Counted from the stretch's first letter, positions 1 through 8,303 are shown. The stretch: DNA of 64,000 bases from Aureimonas sp. AU12 (GCF_001463705.1 NZ_BBWH01000028.1:124001-188000); one strand, 5' to 3'. Numbers and translations: made by a program. Notes: generated from the sequence alone by a model not told the origin.

Positions 1-747
1 GAGCACGTCGTTGACCTGCCGCCGCGCGCGGAAGGCGACGGCGCGCGACAGGCCGGCGGCGGTCTCGGCGTCGGCCAGCACCAGCGCGGCGGCGCCGTCC
101 GAGATCAACGAACAGTCGGTGCGCCGCAGGGGCGCGGCGACGAGCGGGTTCTTCTCCGACACGGTGTCGCAGAACTCGACCGAGAAATTCTTGCGCATGT
201 GGGCGTAAGGGTTGGCGAGCCCGTTGTGGTGGTTCTTGGCCGCGATCATCGCCAGCTCATGCGAGCGGTCGCCGTGGCGCTGGAAGTAGTTGGCGGCGAT
301 GCGGCCGAAGAGGCCCGCGAAGCCCCCGGCGACGTCCGCCTCCTCTTCGCGGAAGGAGGCCGAGAGGAGGATGTCGCCGGCCTCCGCCGTCGGTACGCCC
401 GTCATCTTCTCGGCGCCCACCACGAGCGCGATCCGGCCGCGCCCGGCGGCGATGAAGTCCATCGCGGTGTTGATCGCCGCCGACCCGGTGGAACAGGCAT
501 TTTCCAGCCGCACGGCGGGCACGTGGTCGAGACCCTCGCAGGCCATGCCGACGAGGGCGCCCTGGAAGTCCTGACGCGAGAAGCCGTTGTTGTAGACGCC
601 GACGAAAATGCCATCGACGTCGCCGGCCGAGACCCCGGCATGGTCGAGCGCGGGGCCCACGACCTCCGCCATCAGCTCGCGCGTCGAGGGCGCCTCCGAC
701 TTGCCGAACTTCGAATGGGCCCAGCCGACGATCTGCGGATCTGCCAT
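1..747 (-). CDS. Thiolase / acetyl-CoA acetyltransferase family protein (partial, C-terminus beyond window)
   Basis: The minus-strand frame from the ATG at 747 stays open to base 1, giving 249 residues of a longer protein. The N-terminal domain is of the SCP-x thiolase type. The nucleophilic cysteine lies in the motif ENACSTGSAA at about residue 85, and the usual glycine-rich loops follow. Family members catalyse thiolytic or Claisen acyl-CoA chemistry, often in degradation of aromatic or branched carboxylates. The gene starts 10 bases after an IclR regulator, with a GGAGGAC ribosome site, so it is probably the last or a late gene of the TRAP-transporter operon. The substrate cannot be told. 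Confidence 0.85.
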   Translation of the reverse strand, partial: MADPQIVGWAHSKFGKSEAPSTRELMAEVVGPALDHAGVSAGDVDGIFVGVYNNGFSRQDFQGALVGMACEGLDHVPAVRLENACSTGSAAINTAMDFIAAGRGRIALVVGAEKMTGVPTAEAGDILLSASFREEEADVAGGFAGLFGRIAANYFQRHGDRSHELAMIAAKNHHNGLANPYAHMRKNFSVEFCDTVSEKNPLVAAPLRRTDCSLISDGAAALVLADAETAAGLSRAVAFRARRQVNDVL

Positions 748-757
748 GGTGTCCTCC

Positions 758-1660
758 TCAAGTCTTCGGCCGCTTCGGCCGGATGGGGGCGGGCGCGGCA
801 TCGGCGTCGCCCTGCGGCGCGCCGGCCTCGGCCCGGAAGAGGCGGTCCAGCCTCGTTTCGATCTCGGCGGCCTCTCTGGCCAGCAGCGCGGCGAGGTCGC
901 GGCGGCGGTCCTCGCCCATGCGGCCGTCGATCGCCGCCAGAGACAGGGCCCCGGCCAGCCGCCCGCCGGGAAAGCGCAGGGCGCAGCCGATGCCCCAGGA
1001 ATTGGCGAGGACACGGCCGGGATTGAACGCATGGCCGGCCTCACGGGTGAGGCTGACGTCCCGCGCGACGATCTCCGGCGTGTAGCCGGGATAGCGCGCC
1101 GCCAGCACCGGGGCGATGCGCGCCAAGACGGCCTCGACCTCGGCGTCCGTCAGCGCCGCCAGCATGGCCAGCGACCCCGCGCCGACGCCGAGCGGGTGCT
1201 GGTCGCCGGCCTGCAGCGCGTGGGTGCGGATCGGATAGCCGCCTTCCTCGCGATGCAGGCAGACGGCGAAATCGTCGCGCCGCATCGACAGGAAGGCGGT
1301 GTCAGCCGAGGCGGCGGCGAGCCGTCTCAGGCTCTCGCCGGCGATTTCGAGGAGCCCGTGGCGGCGCGAGGCGATCTGGCCGAGCACGTAGAGCTCGGAT
1401 CCCAGGTGATAGCGCCGCGTCGTCTCGTCCTGCTCGACCATGCGGGCCGAGATCAGCGCCACGAGCAGCCGGCGCGCGGTGGGCTTGTTCAGCCCGCTTG
1501 CCGCCACCGCCTCGCTCAGCGCCAGCCCGCGCTCGCCGCTGCCGCCGACGAGGGAGAGGAGCCGGAAGGCCCGCTCCACCGCCTGCGCGCCCGACGCGCC
1601 GGGCAGAGCGTTGCCCAGACTGGCGCCGAGGCCGGCCAGCGTCGTCACCGGATGCTCCAC
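758..1660 (-). CDS. IclR-family transcriptional regulator
   Basis: This 300-residue protein has an N-terminal winged helix-turn-helix (about residues 25-90, with the recognition region LSEAVAASGLNKPTARRLL) followed by an IclR-type effector-binding domain (about 95-270). It lies between dctP and the thiolase with short gaps, so it is co-oriented with the genes it probably controls. IclR proteins bind palindromic operators and sense small carboxylates. Two related palindromic sites are found upstream of the permease gene (4841-4862 and 5192-5213) and are candidates for its operators, which is inference. The C-terminal 30 residues are low-complexity and rich in Ala, Pro and Lys. Confidence 0.9.
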   Translation of the reverse strand: MEHPVTTLAGLGASLGNALPGASGAQAVERAFRLLSLVGGSGERGLALSEAVAASGLNKPTARRLLVALISARMVEQDETTRRYHLGSELYVLGQIASRRHGLLEIAGESLRRLAAASADTAFLSMRRDDFAVCLHREEGGYPIRTHALQAGDQHPLGVGAGSLAMLAALTDAEVEAVLARIAPVLAARYPGYTPEIVARDVSLTREAGHAFNPGRVLANSWGIGCALRFPGGRLAGALSLAAIDGRMGEDRRRDLAALLAREAAEIETRLDRLFRAEAGAPQGDADAAPAPIRPKRPKT

Positions 1661-1687
1661 TCGCGCGGCTCCCGCCCGTGGTCCGCC

Positions 1688-2707
1688 TCAGCCGAGCGCG
1701 TGGCCGGCCGAGGTTTCGAGGATCTTCCAGGCCTCGTCGCCGTACTTGCCCTTCCACTCGGCATAGAAGCCGGCACTCGACAGCTTCTCGCGGAAGGGCG
1801 CGGGATCGGGCGCGTTGAAGGCCATGCCGTTGCCCTCCAGCATCCCCTGGAGCGACTGGTTCAGCGCCATCACGTCGGCCCGTTGCAGCAGGGCGGCGGC
1901 GTTGAAGTTGCGCGAGACGATCTCCTGGCAATCCTCCGGCAGCGCCGCCCAGGCCCGCCGGTTGGCGAGGATCCAGAACCCGTCCCACATGTGGTTCGTC
2001 ATCGAGACGAACTTCTGCACCTCGTAGAGCTTGGCCGTGGAGAGGATGGCGAGCGGGTTCTCCTGCCCGTCGACGATGCCGGTCTGCAGCGCGGTGTAGG
2101 TCTCGGCGAAGTTGATCGAGGCGGGCGCCGCGCCGAAGGCCGAGAACATCGAGGTCCAGAGCGGGCTGACGGGCACGCGGATCTTGAAGCCCTCGAGATC
2201 GGCGGGCGTCGCGATGGCGCCGCGCGAGGAGGAGATCTGCCGGAAGCCGTTGTCCCAGATCGTGTCGAGGACGTGCAGACCCTTCTTCTGGATCTCGCCG
2301 CGCACGAAGCCGCCAAGCGCGCCGTCCATCGCCGGCCAGACCGCGTCGTAGCCCGCGAAGGCGAAGCCGATGCCCGACAGCGAGGCGTTGGGCACGAAGG
2401 TCGAGAGGATGAGCGGCGAGAGCGAGAAGAGTTCGACGCCGCCGCTGCGCACCTGGCCCAGCACGTCGGTGTCGGCGCCGAGCTGCGAGGAGGGGAAGAT
2501 GTTGATGGCGACGCGCCCGCCGCTCTCCTCCTGGATCTTCGCCGCCGCCTCCTTGGCGCGCACGTTCATCGGGTGCGTCAGCGTCTGGTTGTTGGCGAAC
2601 TTGTAGTTGAACTCCGCCGCGCGCGCCGGCGTCGTGCGGATCGCGAAGGACGTGGCGAGGCCGGTGGCGGCCGCGCCGATCATGAAATGCCTGCGGTTGA
2701 CGGTCAT
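1688..2707 (-). CDS. dctP: TRAP transporter substrate-binding protein, DctP family
   Basis: This 339-residue periplasmic binding protein starts with a Tat-like signal (MTVNRRHFMIGAAATGLA). It shows the DctP-family pattern of an extended N-terminal lobe, a central segment around GFKIRVPVSPLW (the conserved carboxylate-binding arginine region) and the ETYTALQTGIVDGQENPLA helix. It would deliver a carboxylate to the DctQM permease encoded 71 bases upstream. A longer open frame exists upstream, but it overlaps the permease gene antiparallel in frame use. The ATG at 2707, followed by the twin-arginine signal, is the sensible start. Confidence 0.93.
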   Translation of the reverse strand: MTVNRRHFMIGAAATGLATSFAIRTTPARAAEFNYKFANNQTLTHPMNVRAKEAAAKIQEESGGRVAINIFPSSQLGADTDVLGQVRSGGVELFSLSPLILSTFVPNASLSGIGFAFAGYDAVWPAMDGALGGFVRGEIQKKGLHVLDTIWDNGFRQISSSRGAIATPADLEGFKIRVPVSPLWTSMFSAFGAAPASINFAETYTALQTGIVDGQENPLAILSTAKLYEVQKFVSMTNHMWDGFWILANRRAWAALPEDCQEIVSRNFNAAALLQRADVMALNQSLQGMLEGNGMAFNAPDPAPFREKLSSAGFYAEWKGKYGDEAWKILETSAGHALG

Positions 2708-2778
2708 GGGGTCGTTTCCTCCGGGTCGGTCGGGTTCGAGGCGGCGGGCTTTCTGGTGCGTCCGTCCGCTGGGTGGGA

Positions 2779-4653
2779 TCAGAGAAAGGCGGTGGAGAAG
2801 AAGGGCACGGCGGCGATGGCGAGAAGCCCGACCATGAGAGCCGCGATGTAGGGCCAGATCGCGCGCATCGCCTCGTCCGGCGAGACGTTGCCGATCTTGC
2901 AGGCGATGTAGAAGCCGATGCCGATCGGCGGCGTCATCAGGCCGATGTTCATCGCGGTGACCACCACCATCGAATAGTGGATGTCGTTGATCCCCAGCGA
3001 TCGGGCGACCGGAAACATGATCGGCGCCATCAGGACGATGGCCGGGAGGCCTTCCAGCACGCAGCCGAGCACGAGGAAGATGACGATCGTGACGCCCATG
3101 AAGGACAGCCAGCCGCCGGGCAGGTCCTGAACGGCGGCGACGAGCTGGCCGGCGAACCCGGTCTGCGTCAGGGCCCAGGCCATGGCCGAGGCCGTGCCGA
3201 GGATGAGGAGGATCGCGCCCGACAGCGCCGCCGTCTCGACCAGCATGGAATAGAGCTTGGCCGGGCGGATGCCGCCATAGAGCACGGCGCCGATCGCCAG
3301 CGCGTAGAGCACCGCGATGGTCGAGACCTCCGTCGCCGTGGCGATGCCGCCGCCCACCGCCGAGCGGATGAGGAAGGGCAGGAGGAGGGCGGGCGCGGCG
3401 ATGACCAGCGTGCGGCCCATCACGGCGAAAGAGGCGCGGCGCACGCCCTCGCGCGACTCGCCCCGCGCCTTCCAGCGCGCCAGCACCGCCAGCATGAGGA
3501 GCAGCACCATGGCGATGGCGAAGCCGGCGGTGAACAGGCCGGCGATCGAGACCCCGGCGGCCGAGCCGAGCACGATGAGCACGATCGAGGGCGGCACCGT
3601 GTCGGCCATCGCTGCGCCGGTGGCCAGCAGCGCGATCATCTCGCGCGGCTCGTGGCCGCGCCGCTTCATCTCGGGAAACAGCGCCGGGGCAACGGTCGCC
3701 ATGTCCGAGACCTTCGAGCCGGAAATACCGGAAACGAGGAAGAGCGAGCCGAGCAGCACGTAGGACATGCCGGCCTTCACATGGCCGAGCAGCGAGGCCA
3801 GGAACTCGACGATGGCGCGACCCATGCCGGTGGCGTCGAGGACGCAGCCGAGCAGCACGAAGATCGGCACGGAGAGAAGGATGATCGAGGACATGCCCTC
3901 GTCCATCCGCCCGATCATCACGAAGACCGGCACCGAGGTCGAGAAGGCGAGGAAGGCCAGCGTTCCCAGTCCGAAGCAGAAGGCGATGGGAACGCCGAGC
4001 GCCAGGAACAGGCCGACGAAGCCGATGAGGAAGATCGGGATACTCCAGTTGCCGAGATCGCGCAGCACCGGCGTCAGCTGCCAGAGGCCGAGCGCCGTGA
4101 TGGCGATGAGCGCGAGGCCGGCGAGGATCAGCCAGGGGCGCGCGTCGCGCAGCGCGTTGACCACCGCCAGCAGCAGCATCAGCGCGATGCCGCAGGGCAG
4201 GGCGGAGGCGCGCCAGCTCATGGGAATGTTCAGCGCGGCGGAGGTCACGTAGGCCTCTTCCGAGGCGTAGTCGATCGCCGGCAGCAGCATGGCGGCGAGG
4301 AAGGCGGCCATGAGGAGAAGCGCGAGCGTCGAGGCGAAGGCGCGAGCCTGTGGCGGCAGCAGGTTGACGAAGACGGTGAGTCGCAGGTGCTCGCTGCGGT
4401 CCACCGCCATCGCGGCGCCGAGCATGGCCAGCCAGAGGAAGGAAAGCGAGGCGACCTCGTCGATCCAGATCACCGGCGTCGAGAAGACGTAGCGCGAGAG
4501 AACGCCGACGAGGAGCAGCCCGATGATGAAGGTGAGAAGGGAGGCGGCGATCCATTCCACCGGCCGCATCCAGCGCGAGCCCGGCTGCACGCTGGCGCCT
4601 TCCAGGCCCGCGACGAGGGCGGGATCGTCGCCCACCATGGTGCTCAGCGTCAT
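2779..4653 (-). CDS. dctQM: TRAP transporter fused permease, DctQ-DctM
   Basis: This 624-residue inner-membrane protein joins the small DctQ subunit (about residues 30-190, four membrane spans including LLTFIIGLLLVGVLSRYVF) to the large DctM subunit (about 200-620, many spans). DctM signatures include GVPIAFCFGLG, LFLVSGISGSKVSDMA and the PPSIVLIVLG loop. It uses the sodium or proton gradient to import substrate delivered by DctP. The start at 4653 is chosen because it has a GGGGAGG ribosome site eight bases upstream; an upstream in-frame ATG would add only a low-complexity Arg/Pro stretch. It is the first gene of the operon, after a 600-base non-coding region with two candidate operators. 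Confidence 0.93.
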   Translation of the reverse strand: MTLSTMVGDDPALVAGLEGASVQPGSRWMRPVEWIAASLLTFIIGLLLVGVLSRYVFSTPVIWIDEVASLSFLWLAMLGAAMAVDRSEHLRLTVFVNLLPPQARAFASTLALLLMAAFLAAMLLPAIDYASEEAYVTSAALNIPMSWRASALPCGIALMLLLAVVNALRDARPWLILAGLALIAITALGLWQLTPVLRDLGNWSIPIFLIGFVGLFLALGVPIAFCFGLGTLAFLAFSTSVPVFVMIGRMDEGMSSIILLSVPIFVLLGCVLDATGMGRAIVEFLASLLGHVKAGMSYVLLGSLFLVSGISGSKVSDMATVAPALFPEMKRRGHEPREMIALLATGAAMADTVPPSIVLIVLGSAAGVSIAGLFTAGFAIAMVLLLMLAVLARWKARGESREGVRRASFAVMGRTLVIAAPALLLPFLIRSAVGGGIATATEVSTIAVLYALAIGAVLYGGIRPAKLYSMLVETAALSGAILLILGTASAMAWALTQTGFAGQLVAAVQDLPGGWLSFMGVTIVIFLVLGCVLEGLPAIVLMAPIMFPVARSLGINDIHYSMVVVTAMNIGLMTPPIGIGFYIACKIGNVSPDEAMRAIWPYIAALMVGLLAIAAVPFFSTAFL

Positions 4654-4840
4654 CGCGTGTCCTCCCCCGGGTCGCGCTGGTCTCGACTGTCGCGGGGAGG
4701 CCGGATCGCCTGTCGGCGTCCGTGCAGAGCGAGCTGGAGACCGCCGCGCGTTGCCGCGCTGCACGATCCCGTTGACGACGCCGGGCGGCGCTGTCCTTCG
4801 TTCCTCCCCCGGCGGCGATCATTCGATCTGTCCGCCGTAT

Positions 4841-4862
4841 CGGTCCATTGGATGGACCTTGT
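4841..4862. promoter_or_regulatory. Candidate operator 1 (GGTCCAT-N3-ATGGACC)
   Basis: There is a perfect 7-bp inverted repeat, GGTCCAT/ATGGACC, around a 3-base centre at 4842-4858. It lies about 190 bases upstream of the dctQM start. A second site at 5192-5213 matches 17 of the same 22 bases. IclR-family regulators bind palindromes of this size, so the IclR encoded in the operon is the natural candidate. Confidence 0.5.
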
Positions 4863-5191
4863 TCTTCGCATTGGTGCAATCAGAGCACGAAGCGTCGCGA
4901 CATGACAAGCCGCCGGTGGCCGGTTTGTGAAGGAAGACGGGTCGGCAGGCGTGATGGCGTCTTGCCGCCCGTCGATGCCGATCGCTGCGGATCCTCGGCT
5001 CTGGATGGGAAGCCGGAGCCTGAAAGGTCGTGATCTCAAGCGTTCGAAGCGGATGATGGCGGCCCGACGTCGATCGAGCATCCCTCCGATCGTTCACACC
5101 GGGCCTGTCCAGAGGCGCCGAGCGACCGGACGCACCCAATGATCACGCGTCCGTCAGCCTATGCCGCGCCTGCCGATCGAGAGGTCTGGAT

Positions 5192-5213
5192 CGATCCATA
5201 TTGTGGACCTTGT
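5192..5213. promoter_or_regulatory. Candidate operator 2 (degenerate copy of the 4841 site)
   Basis: The sequence CGATCCATATTGTGGACCTTGT matches site 1 at 17 of 22 positions, keeping CCAT and TGGACCTTGT but losing part of the perfect dyad. It is about 350 bases from site 1 and about 40 bases beyond the stop of the PAP2 gene. Paired distant operators could allow looping; this is inference. Confidence 0.4.
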
Positions 5214-5253
5214 AGAGGTCGGTGAAGAGGCGGTCTGACGTTTGGCCGCCAGC

Positions 5254-5859
5254 CTACCGCCGCGCCACGATCGCCGAGGCCAAGCGGATGCCGAGATCGA
5301 CCGTGCCGGCGGCGACGAGGCCGATCGCGAGACCGGCCGCGAGGTCGCCGGGATAGTGATGGCCGCGCGGCACCTGGATCGCCGCGATGGCGGCTGCGAG
5401 GCCGAAGGCGGGAACCGACGCGGCCGGGTAGTGCGGGATCAGCGAAGCCGCCGCCGCGACCGCGCCGGCCGTGTGCCCGGACGGGAAGGAGCGATCGCGT
5501 CCGTCCTCGCTGGTGCCGGGGCGCATCTCGTAGCGGTTTTCCTCCACGGCGACGCCCGGCCGGGTGCGGTTCACCCGGTCCTTGATCCAGCCCTTGGCGA
5601 ATGTGGCAAGGCCGTGCGCCGCGAGCATCCGAACGCCCGTGGCCGCAAGGCGGGAGTCGCGCCGCAGCAGGCCGGCGAGGATCGTCAGGCCGCAGACCAC
5701 GGCGAGTTGCGGCTGATCGGCGATTTCGCTGAGCGTTCCGGCAAGGCGCACGAGCGGCCGGTTCCGGTTGCGCGCCGCCTTCGCGCCCGCTTCCACATCG
5801 GCCTTTTCCAGATCGCTGGTTTCGGGATCGGCCTGCGGCGACGTCGTTCCTTGGGTCAT
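5254..5859 (-). CDS. PAP2-family phosphatase
   Basis: This 201-residue membrane protein carries the acid-phosphatase/PAP2 motifs: K93-x6-RP (KDRVNRTRP), PSGHT at 126-130 and HYPGD at 168-172. Family members dephosphorylate lipid or sugar phosphates at the membrane. One oddity is motif 3. The arginine normally six residues before the catalytic histidine aligns with Gln162 (IQVPRGHHYPGD), although an Arg occurs at 165. Activity may therefore be altered, or the alignment shifted. The next gene downstream starts about 410 bases beyond this gene's start in the opposite reading sense of genome order, so no operon is obvious. Confidence 0.85.
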   Translation of the reverse strand: MTQGTTSPQADPETSDLEKADVEAGAKAARNRNRPLVRLAGTLSEIADQPQLAVVCGLTILAGLLRRDSRLAATGVRMLAAHGLATFAKGWIKDRVNRTRPGVAVEENRYEMRPGTSEDGRDRSFPSGHTAGAVAAAASLIPHYPAASVPAFGLAAAIAAIQVPRGHHYPGDLAAGLAIGLVAAGTVDLGIRLASAIVARR

Positions 5860-5925
5860 GGACGCTCAACCCGAGGCGTGCCTTCCGGTTCCGGCGCCTC
5901 GGGGACGGCGGGACGGGTCAGGCGA

Positions 5926-6213
5926 TCAGGCGGCCAACCGGATCGGCGTCGCCGCGTCGAGCCAAAGGCTCTTGCGGATGTGAAGGGCATCGAACCCGCA
6001 GGCCAGCATGGCGGACGTCAGATGCCCGCGCAGCCCGTCGTCGAGGCCGAGGCGAAGAGCTGTCGCGAGCGGCAGCGGCAGGCCGGCCAGCGCGACGCAG
6101 AACAGAAGATCCTCGAAGCTCTCGACCTTTGCCGCGGCCATCGCCGTGGCATCGTTCAGCCGTCCGGCGGACCAGGCTTCGAGCGTCTCGTGGATCGATT
6201 GGATGTCTTCCAT
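5926..6213 (-). CDS. Small hypothetical protein
   Basis: This is a 95-residue protein with no recognised domain. It is mostly predicted helical, with an acidic N-terminus (MEDIQSIHETLEAWSAGRLND) and a hydrophobic middle (LLFCVALAGLPLPLATALRLGL). No signal peptide is visible. It lies 66 bases upstream of the PAP2 gene on the same strand and could be transcribed with it. Its coding character (third-position GC, no better frame) supports a real gene, but function is unknown. Confidence 0.6.
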   Translation of the reverse strand: MEDIQSIHETLEAWSAGRLNDATAMAAAKVESFEDLLFCVALAGLPLPLATALRLGLDDGLRGHLTSAMLACGFDALHIRKSLWLDAATPIRLAA

Positions 6214-6390
6214 GCTTCCTCAAATACCCCCGATCGCCGAAGGATCCGTGGAAGGTCGGGCGTATGGTGAATGAATCGTTGCGGGGCGCGGCACCGGTCG
6301 TCGCGCTCGTCGAACGCTCTCCCGCCATGCCGTGCCTATGCCTCTCAAAGCCCGCGGACACAAGCCATGACGGTGTCGAAAGCCGCGGTC

Positions 6391-6945
6391 TCACTCGCAG
6401 CGGATCGTCTGCTGGGCCTGATAGGTTCCGGCCGAAAACACCCCCGTCGCCTTCGTCGCGGTGAGATCGAGTTCCAGCGACTGGGTGCCGTTGAGAATGA
6501 TGGCCGAGAGAAGATTGAGGGCGCTGGACGAGCCGAGCGTGCGCCAGCCGCCGGCGAAGGCGACGGTGGGGTCGGCGGCGTTGGGCGCGGCGGTGAAGCC
6601 TGCCGGCTGGACGACGCTGAGCGTGAAGCAGTTCAACGGCAGGCCGAGACTGCAGAGGAGGGCGGGTATGCCGCCTCCGGCCAGCGCCGTGACCTTCGCC
6701 CGCGCAGAGGAGCCGCCTGGATTGAGCGAGGACAGCGTCTTGAGATCGGGCGAGACCTTGAGGACGCCGGGCGTCTCGACGACGATGGTGCAGGTGCCGA
6801 GCGCCGCGCTGCGCGCCGACGCGGAACAGGCGAGGACGAGCACCGAGGCGAGGCTTGCGATGCGGAAGCATCGGCTGGCGGCATCTCTTGCGCGGCGCGT
6901 TGCCGCTTTCGCAGCGCTAGCGCTTGGCGGCGCGCGTTCCGTCAT
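6391..6945 (-). CDS. Exported subunit-like protein, paralogue of the protein at 7788-8303
   Basis: This 184-residue protein has a basic N-terminus, a signal-peptide-like hydrophobic stretch (IASLASVLVLACSASARSA) and a beta-rich mature part ending in GTYQAQQTIRCE. It shares the layout and key segments of the first gene in this cluster: an early Cys (GTCTIVV), a xSPDLKTLSSLNPGG block against TPDPTLKTLSSHNTGG, and a C-terminal RCE. The pattern recalls Cys-paired pilin or spore-coat-U-like subunits. It is the last of four overlapping minus-strand genes and overlaps the previous one by 29 bases. No experimental role is known to me. Confidence 0.65.
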   Translation of the reverse strand: MTERAPPSASAAKAATRRARDAASRCFRIASLASVLVLACSASARSAALGTCTIVVETPGVLKVSPDLKTLSSLNPGGSSARAKVTALAGGGIPALLCSLGLPLNCFTLSVVQPAGFTAAPNAADPTVAFAGGWRTLGSSSALNLLSAIILNGTQSLELDLTATKATGVFSAGTYQAQQTIRCE

Positions 6946-7411
6946 CGCTCCATCCCTCCTTCGCCCAGTTCCGGTCGTCCGCCGTGGCCGATGCCGGGCG
7001 CGCCTCGGCCACGGCGCCGCCCATGCCCATCTGCAGGAGCTTCAGTTCCATCTTCAGGCGCGCGACCTCCAGTTCGTAGAGCTGCGAGCAGTCGAGGCGC
7101 TTGCCGCTGCGGCCGAGCGGGATCACGACGCGGCCGTAGGTCGAGACCTCGCCTGAGCGGTTCGAGCTGCCGTTGATGGCGCCGACGTCGAGATAGGCGC
7201 CGGAGCCGCCGACCGCCGAGCGACAGGTCGTGCCGTCGGAGGCATGCACCTCGTCCTGCCCTTGGGGCAGCGTAACGCCGGGCAGGTTGAAGCCGCTCTG
7301 GGTCTGGTTGAGATAGTAGATGTCCTCGCCGCGGGCGGTGGTCGCAGTCGCGGGCAAGGTCATGATCGCCATCAGAACGGCGACAGCCTTCGTGCGAGAA
7401 ATTTTCCGCAT
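6917..7411 (-). CDS. Exported protein of unknown function in fimbria-like cluster
   Basis: This is a 164-residue protein with a clear signal peptide (MRKISRTKAVAVLMAIMTLPATATTARG). The mature part is rich in Gly, Ser and Asn and contains two cysteines (TTCRSAVGG and KRLDCSQLYELEVARLKMELKLLQ). The latter opens a short amphipathic helix that might oligomerise. An ATG at 7411 is preferred over an upstream in-frame start because the signal peptide follows it at once. It overlaps the chaperone-like gene by 40 bases and the subunit gene by 29 bases, so the four genes are one operon. Confidence 0.65.
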   Translation of the reverse strand: MRKISRTKAVAVLMAIMTLPATATTARGEDIYYLNQTQSGFNLPGVTLPQGQDEVHASDGTTCRSAVGGSGAYLDVGAINGSSNRSGEVSTYGRVVIPLGRSGKRLDCSQLYELEVARLKMELKLLQMGMGGAVAEARPASATADDRNWAKEGWSDDGTRAAKR

Positions 7412-7797
7412 ATCTGTGCCTTGATCTGGGTTTGACCGTTGGGAAAGGGGACGCTTTCGGCACAGACGCGCACCTTGCGCATCCGGTCGCCGTCGAAGGG
7501 GACGACGACCGTCACCGGCCTCGACCCCTGGCTGCCGAGCGCGAACTCGGACGGCGAGACGCGGGCGGAGATCTCGTGGAAATCCTGGTCGTAGACGCGC
7601 ACCTCCATGCGGATGCGGTGCGGATAGGGGTTGGAGGGAACGACCTTGAGGGCGAAAGCGTCCGAGAAGCTCTTGATCTCGCCGCGCATCGGCGACATCG
7701 ACTGCGCCGCCGCGACCGACCCCCATCCCCCCACGATCGGCAGCGACACCACTGCCACCCATGCGAGATGGTGAACGATGTGTCGCCTCACTCGCAT
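7372..7797 (-). CDS. Periplasmic chaperone-like single Ig-fold protein
   Basis: This 141-residue exported protein has a signal segment ending around GWGSVAAAQS. Its mature part resembles the N-terminal domain of PapD-type pilus chaperones: alternating strands, NPYPHRIRMEVRVYD, then SPSEFALGSQGSRPVTVVVPF followed by RVCAES. A full chaperone has about 230 residues and two domains; the second domain is missing here. The gene lies between the first subunit gene and the other exported proteins, which fits a folding or assembly role. The match is by strand pattern only, so a different immunoglobulin-like protein is possible. Confidence 0.55.
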   Translation of the reverse strand: MRVRRHIVHHLAWVAVVSLPIVGGWGSVAAAQSMSPMRGEIKSFSDAFALKVVPSNPYPHRIRMEVRVYDQDFHEISARVSPSEFALGSQGSRPVTVVVPFDGDRMRKVRVCAESVPFPNGQTQIKAQICGKFLARRLSPF

Positions 7798-8303
7798 CGC
7801 ACCGTCACCGTGGCGGCATAGGCGCCGTTCTTGAACGTGTTGGTGCCGGTCTTGGTGCCCGTTAGATGCACGGCCAGCGTGTTGGTGCCCGAGCCCGCGA
7901 TGGCGGTCGCCACGCTCGTGTCGGGAACGGTCTGCGCACCCGTCATCGAATAGGAAGGCACCCAGGTCGTCGCCGTCGAATCAGCTGCGGGAACGCTGAC
8001 GGCGCTGACGGGGTCGAGGCTCACCGTGACGTTCCCGGTGGTGGTGAGCGTCAGCGCGCCGGCAGAACCACCGGTATTGTGAGAGCTGAGAGTCTTCAGC
8101 GTCGGATCCGGGGTCATCGTGCCCGATCCGTTCGTCACGGTGATCGCGCAGCTCGAGGTGACCGTGCCGTTGAAGGTGACGGCCCCGGTCGCCGCAAGGG
8201 CCGGAGAGGGCAGGGCCGGCAGGACGAGAAGGCCGCTGGATAGTGCGGCGAGGGCGGTTCGTTTTGCCATCTCGAAGACCTTTGTCTGCAGGAGAGATGA
8301 CAT
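7788..8303 (-). CDS. Exported subunit-like protein (first gene of fimbria-like cluster)
   Basis: This 171-residue protein has a signal peptide (ALAALSSGLLVLPALPSPALA) and a Thr/Ser/Gly-rich, beta-strand mature region. It starts ATGAVTFNGTVTSSCAITV and ends NGAYAATVTVRCE. The first and last cysteines probably form a disulfide, as in pilin and spore-coat-U-like folds. It is the first gene of a four-gene operon and overlaps the chaperone-like gene by 10 bases. The closest relative in this window is the protein at 6391-6945. No usher gene is present in the window. Confidence 0.68.
   Translation of the reverse strand: MSSLLQTKVFEMAKRTALAALSSGLLVLPALPSPALAATGAVTFNGTVTSSCAITVTNGSGTMTPDPTLKTLSSHNTGGSAGALTLTTTGNVTVSLDPVSAVSVPAADSTATTWVPSYSMTGAQTVPDTSVATAIAGSGTNTLAVHLTGTKTGTNTFKNGAYAATVTVRCE

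Larger units (their letters stand above)
4654..5253. other. Intergenic region between the TRAP operon and the PAP2 gene
   Basis: No convincing gene is present in these 600 bases: the open frames on both strands are low-complexity Arg-rich shadows. The region separates two minus-strand genes. It holds two related palindromic sites that could be regulator-binding sites and presumably the promoter of the TRAP operon. Confidence 0.6.

Noticed and set aside
608-2851. 747-codon plus-strand frame over thiolase, IclR and dctP
   Set aside because: Antisense shadow of three well-supported genes; composition is Arg/Gly/Ala/Glu with no domain.
2773-4905. Long plus-strand frame over the TRAP permease
   Set aside because: Extremely rich in Arg, Asp, Glu, Gly and His; it is the antisense shadow of dctQM in a high-GC genome and has no start site or domain.
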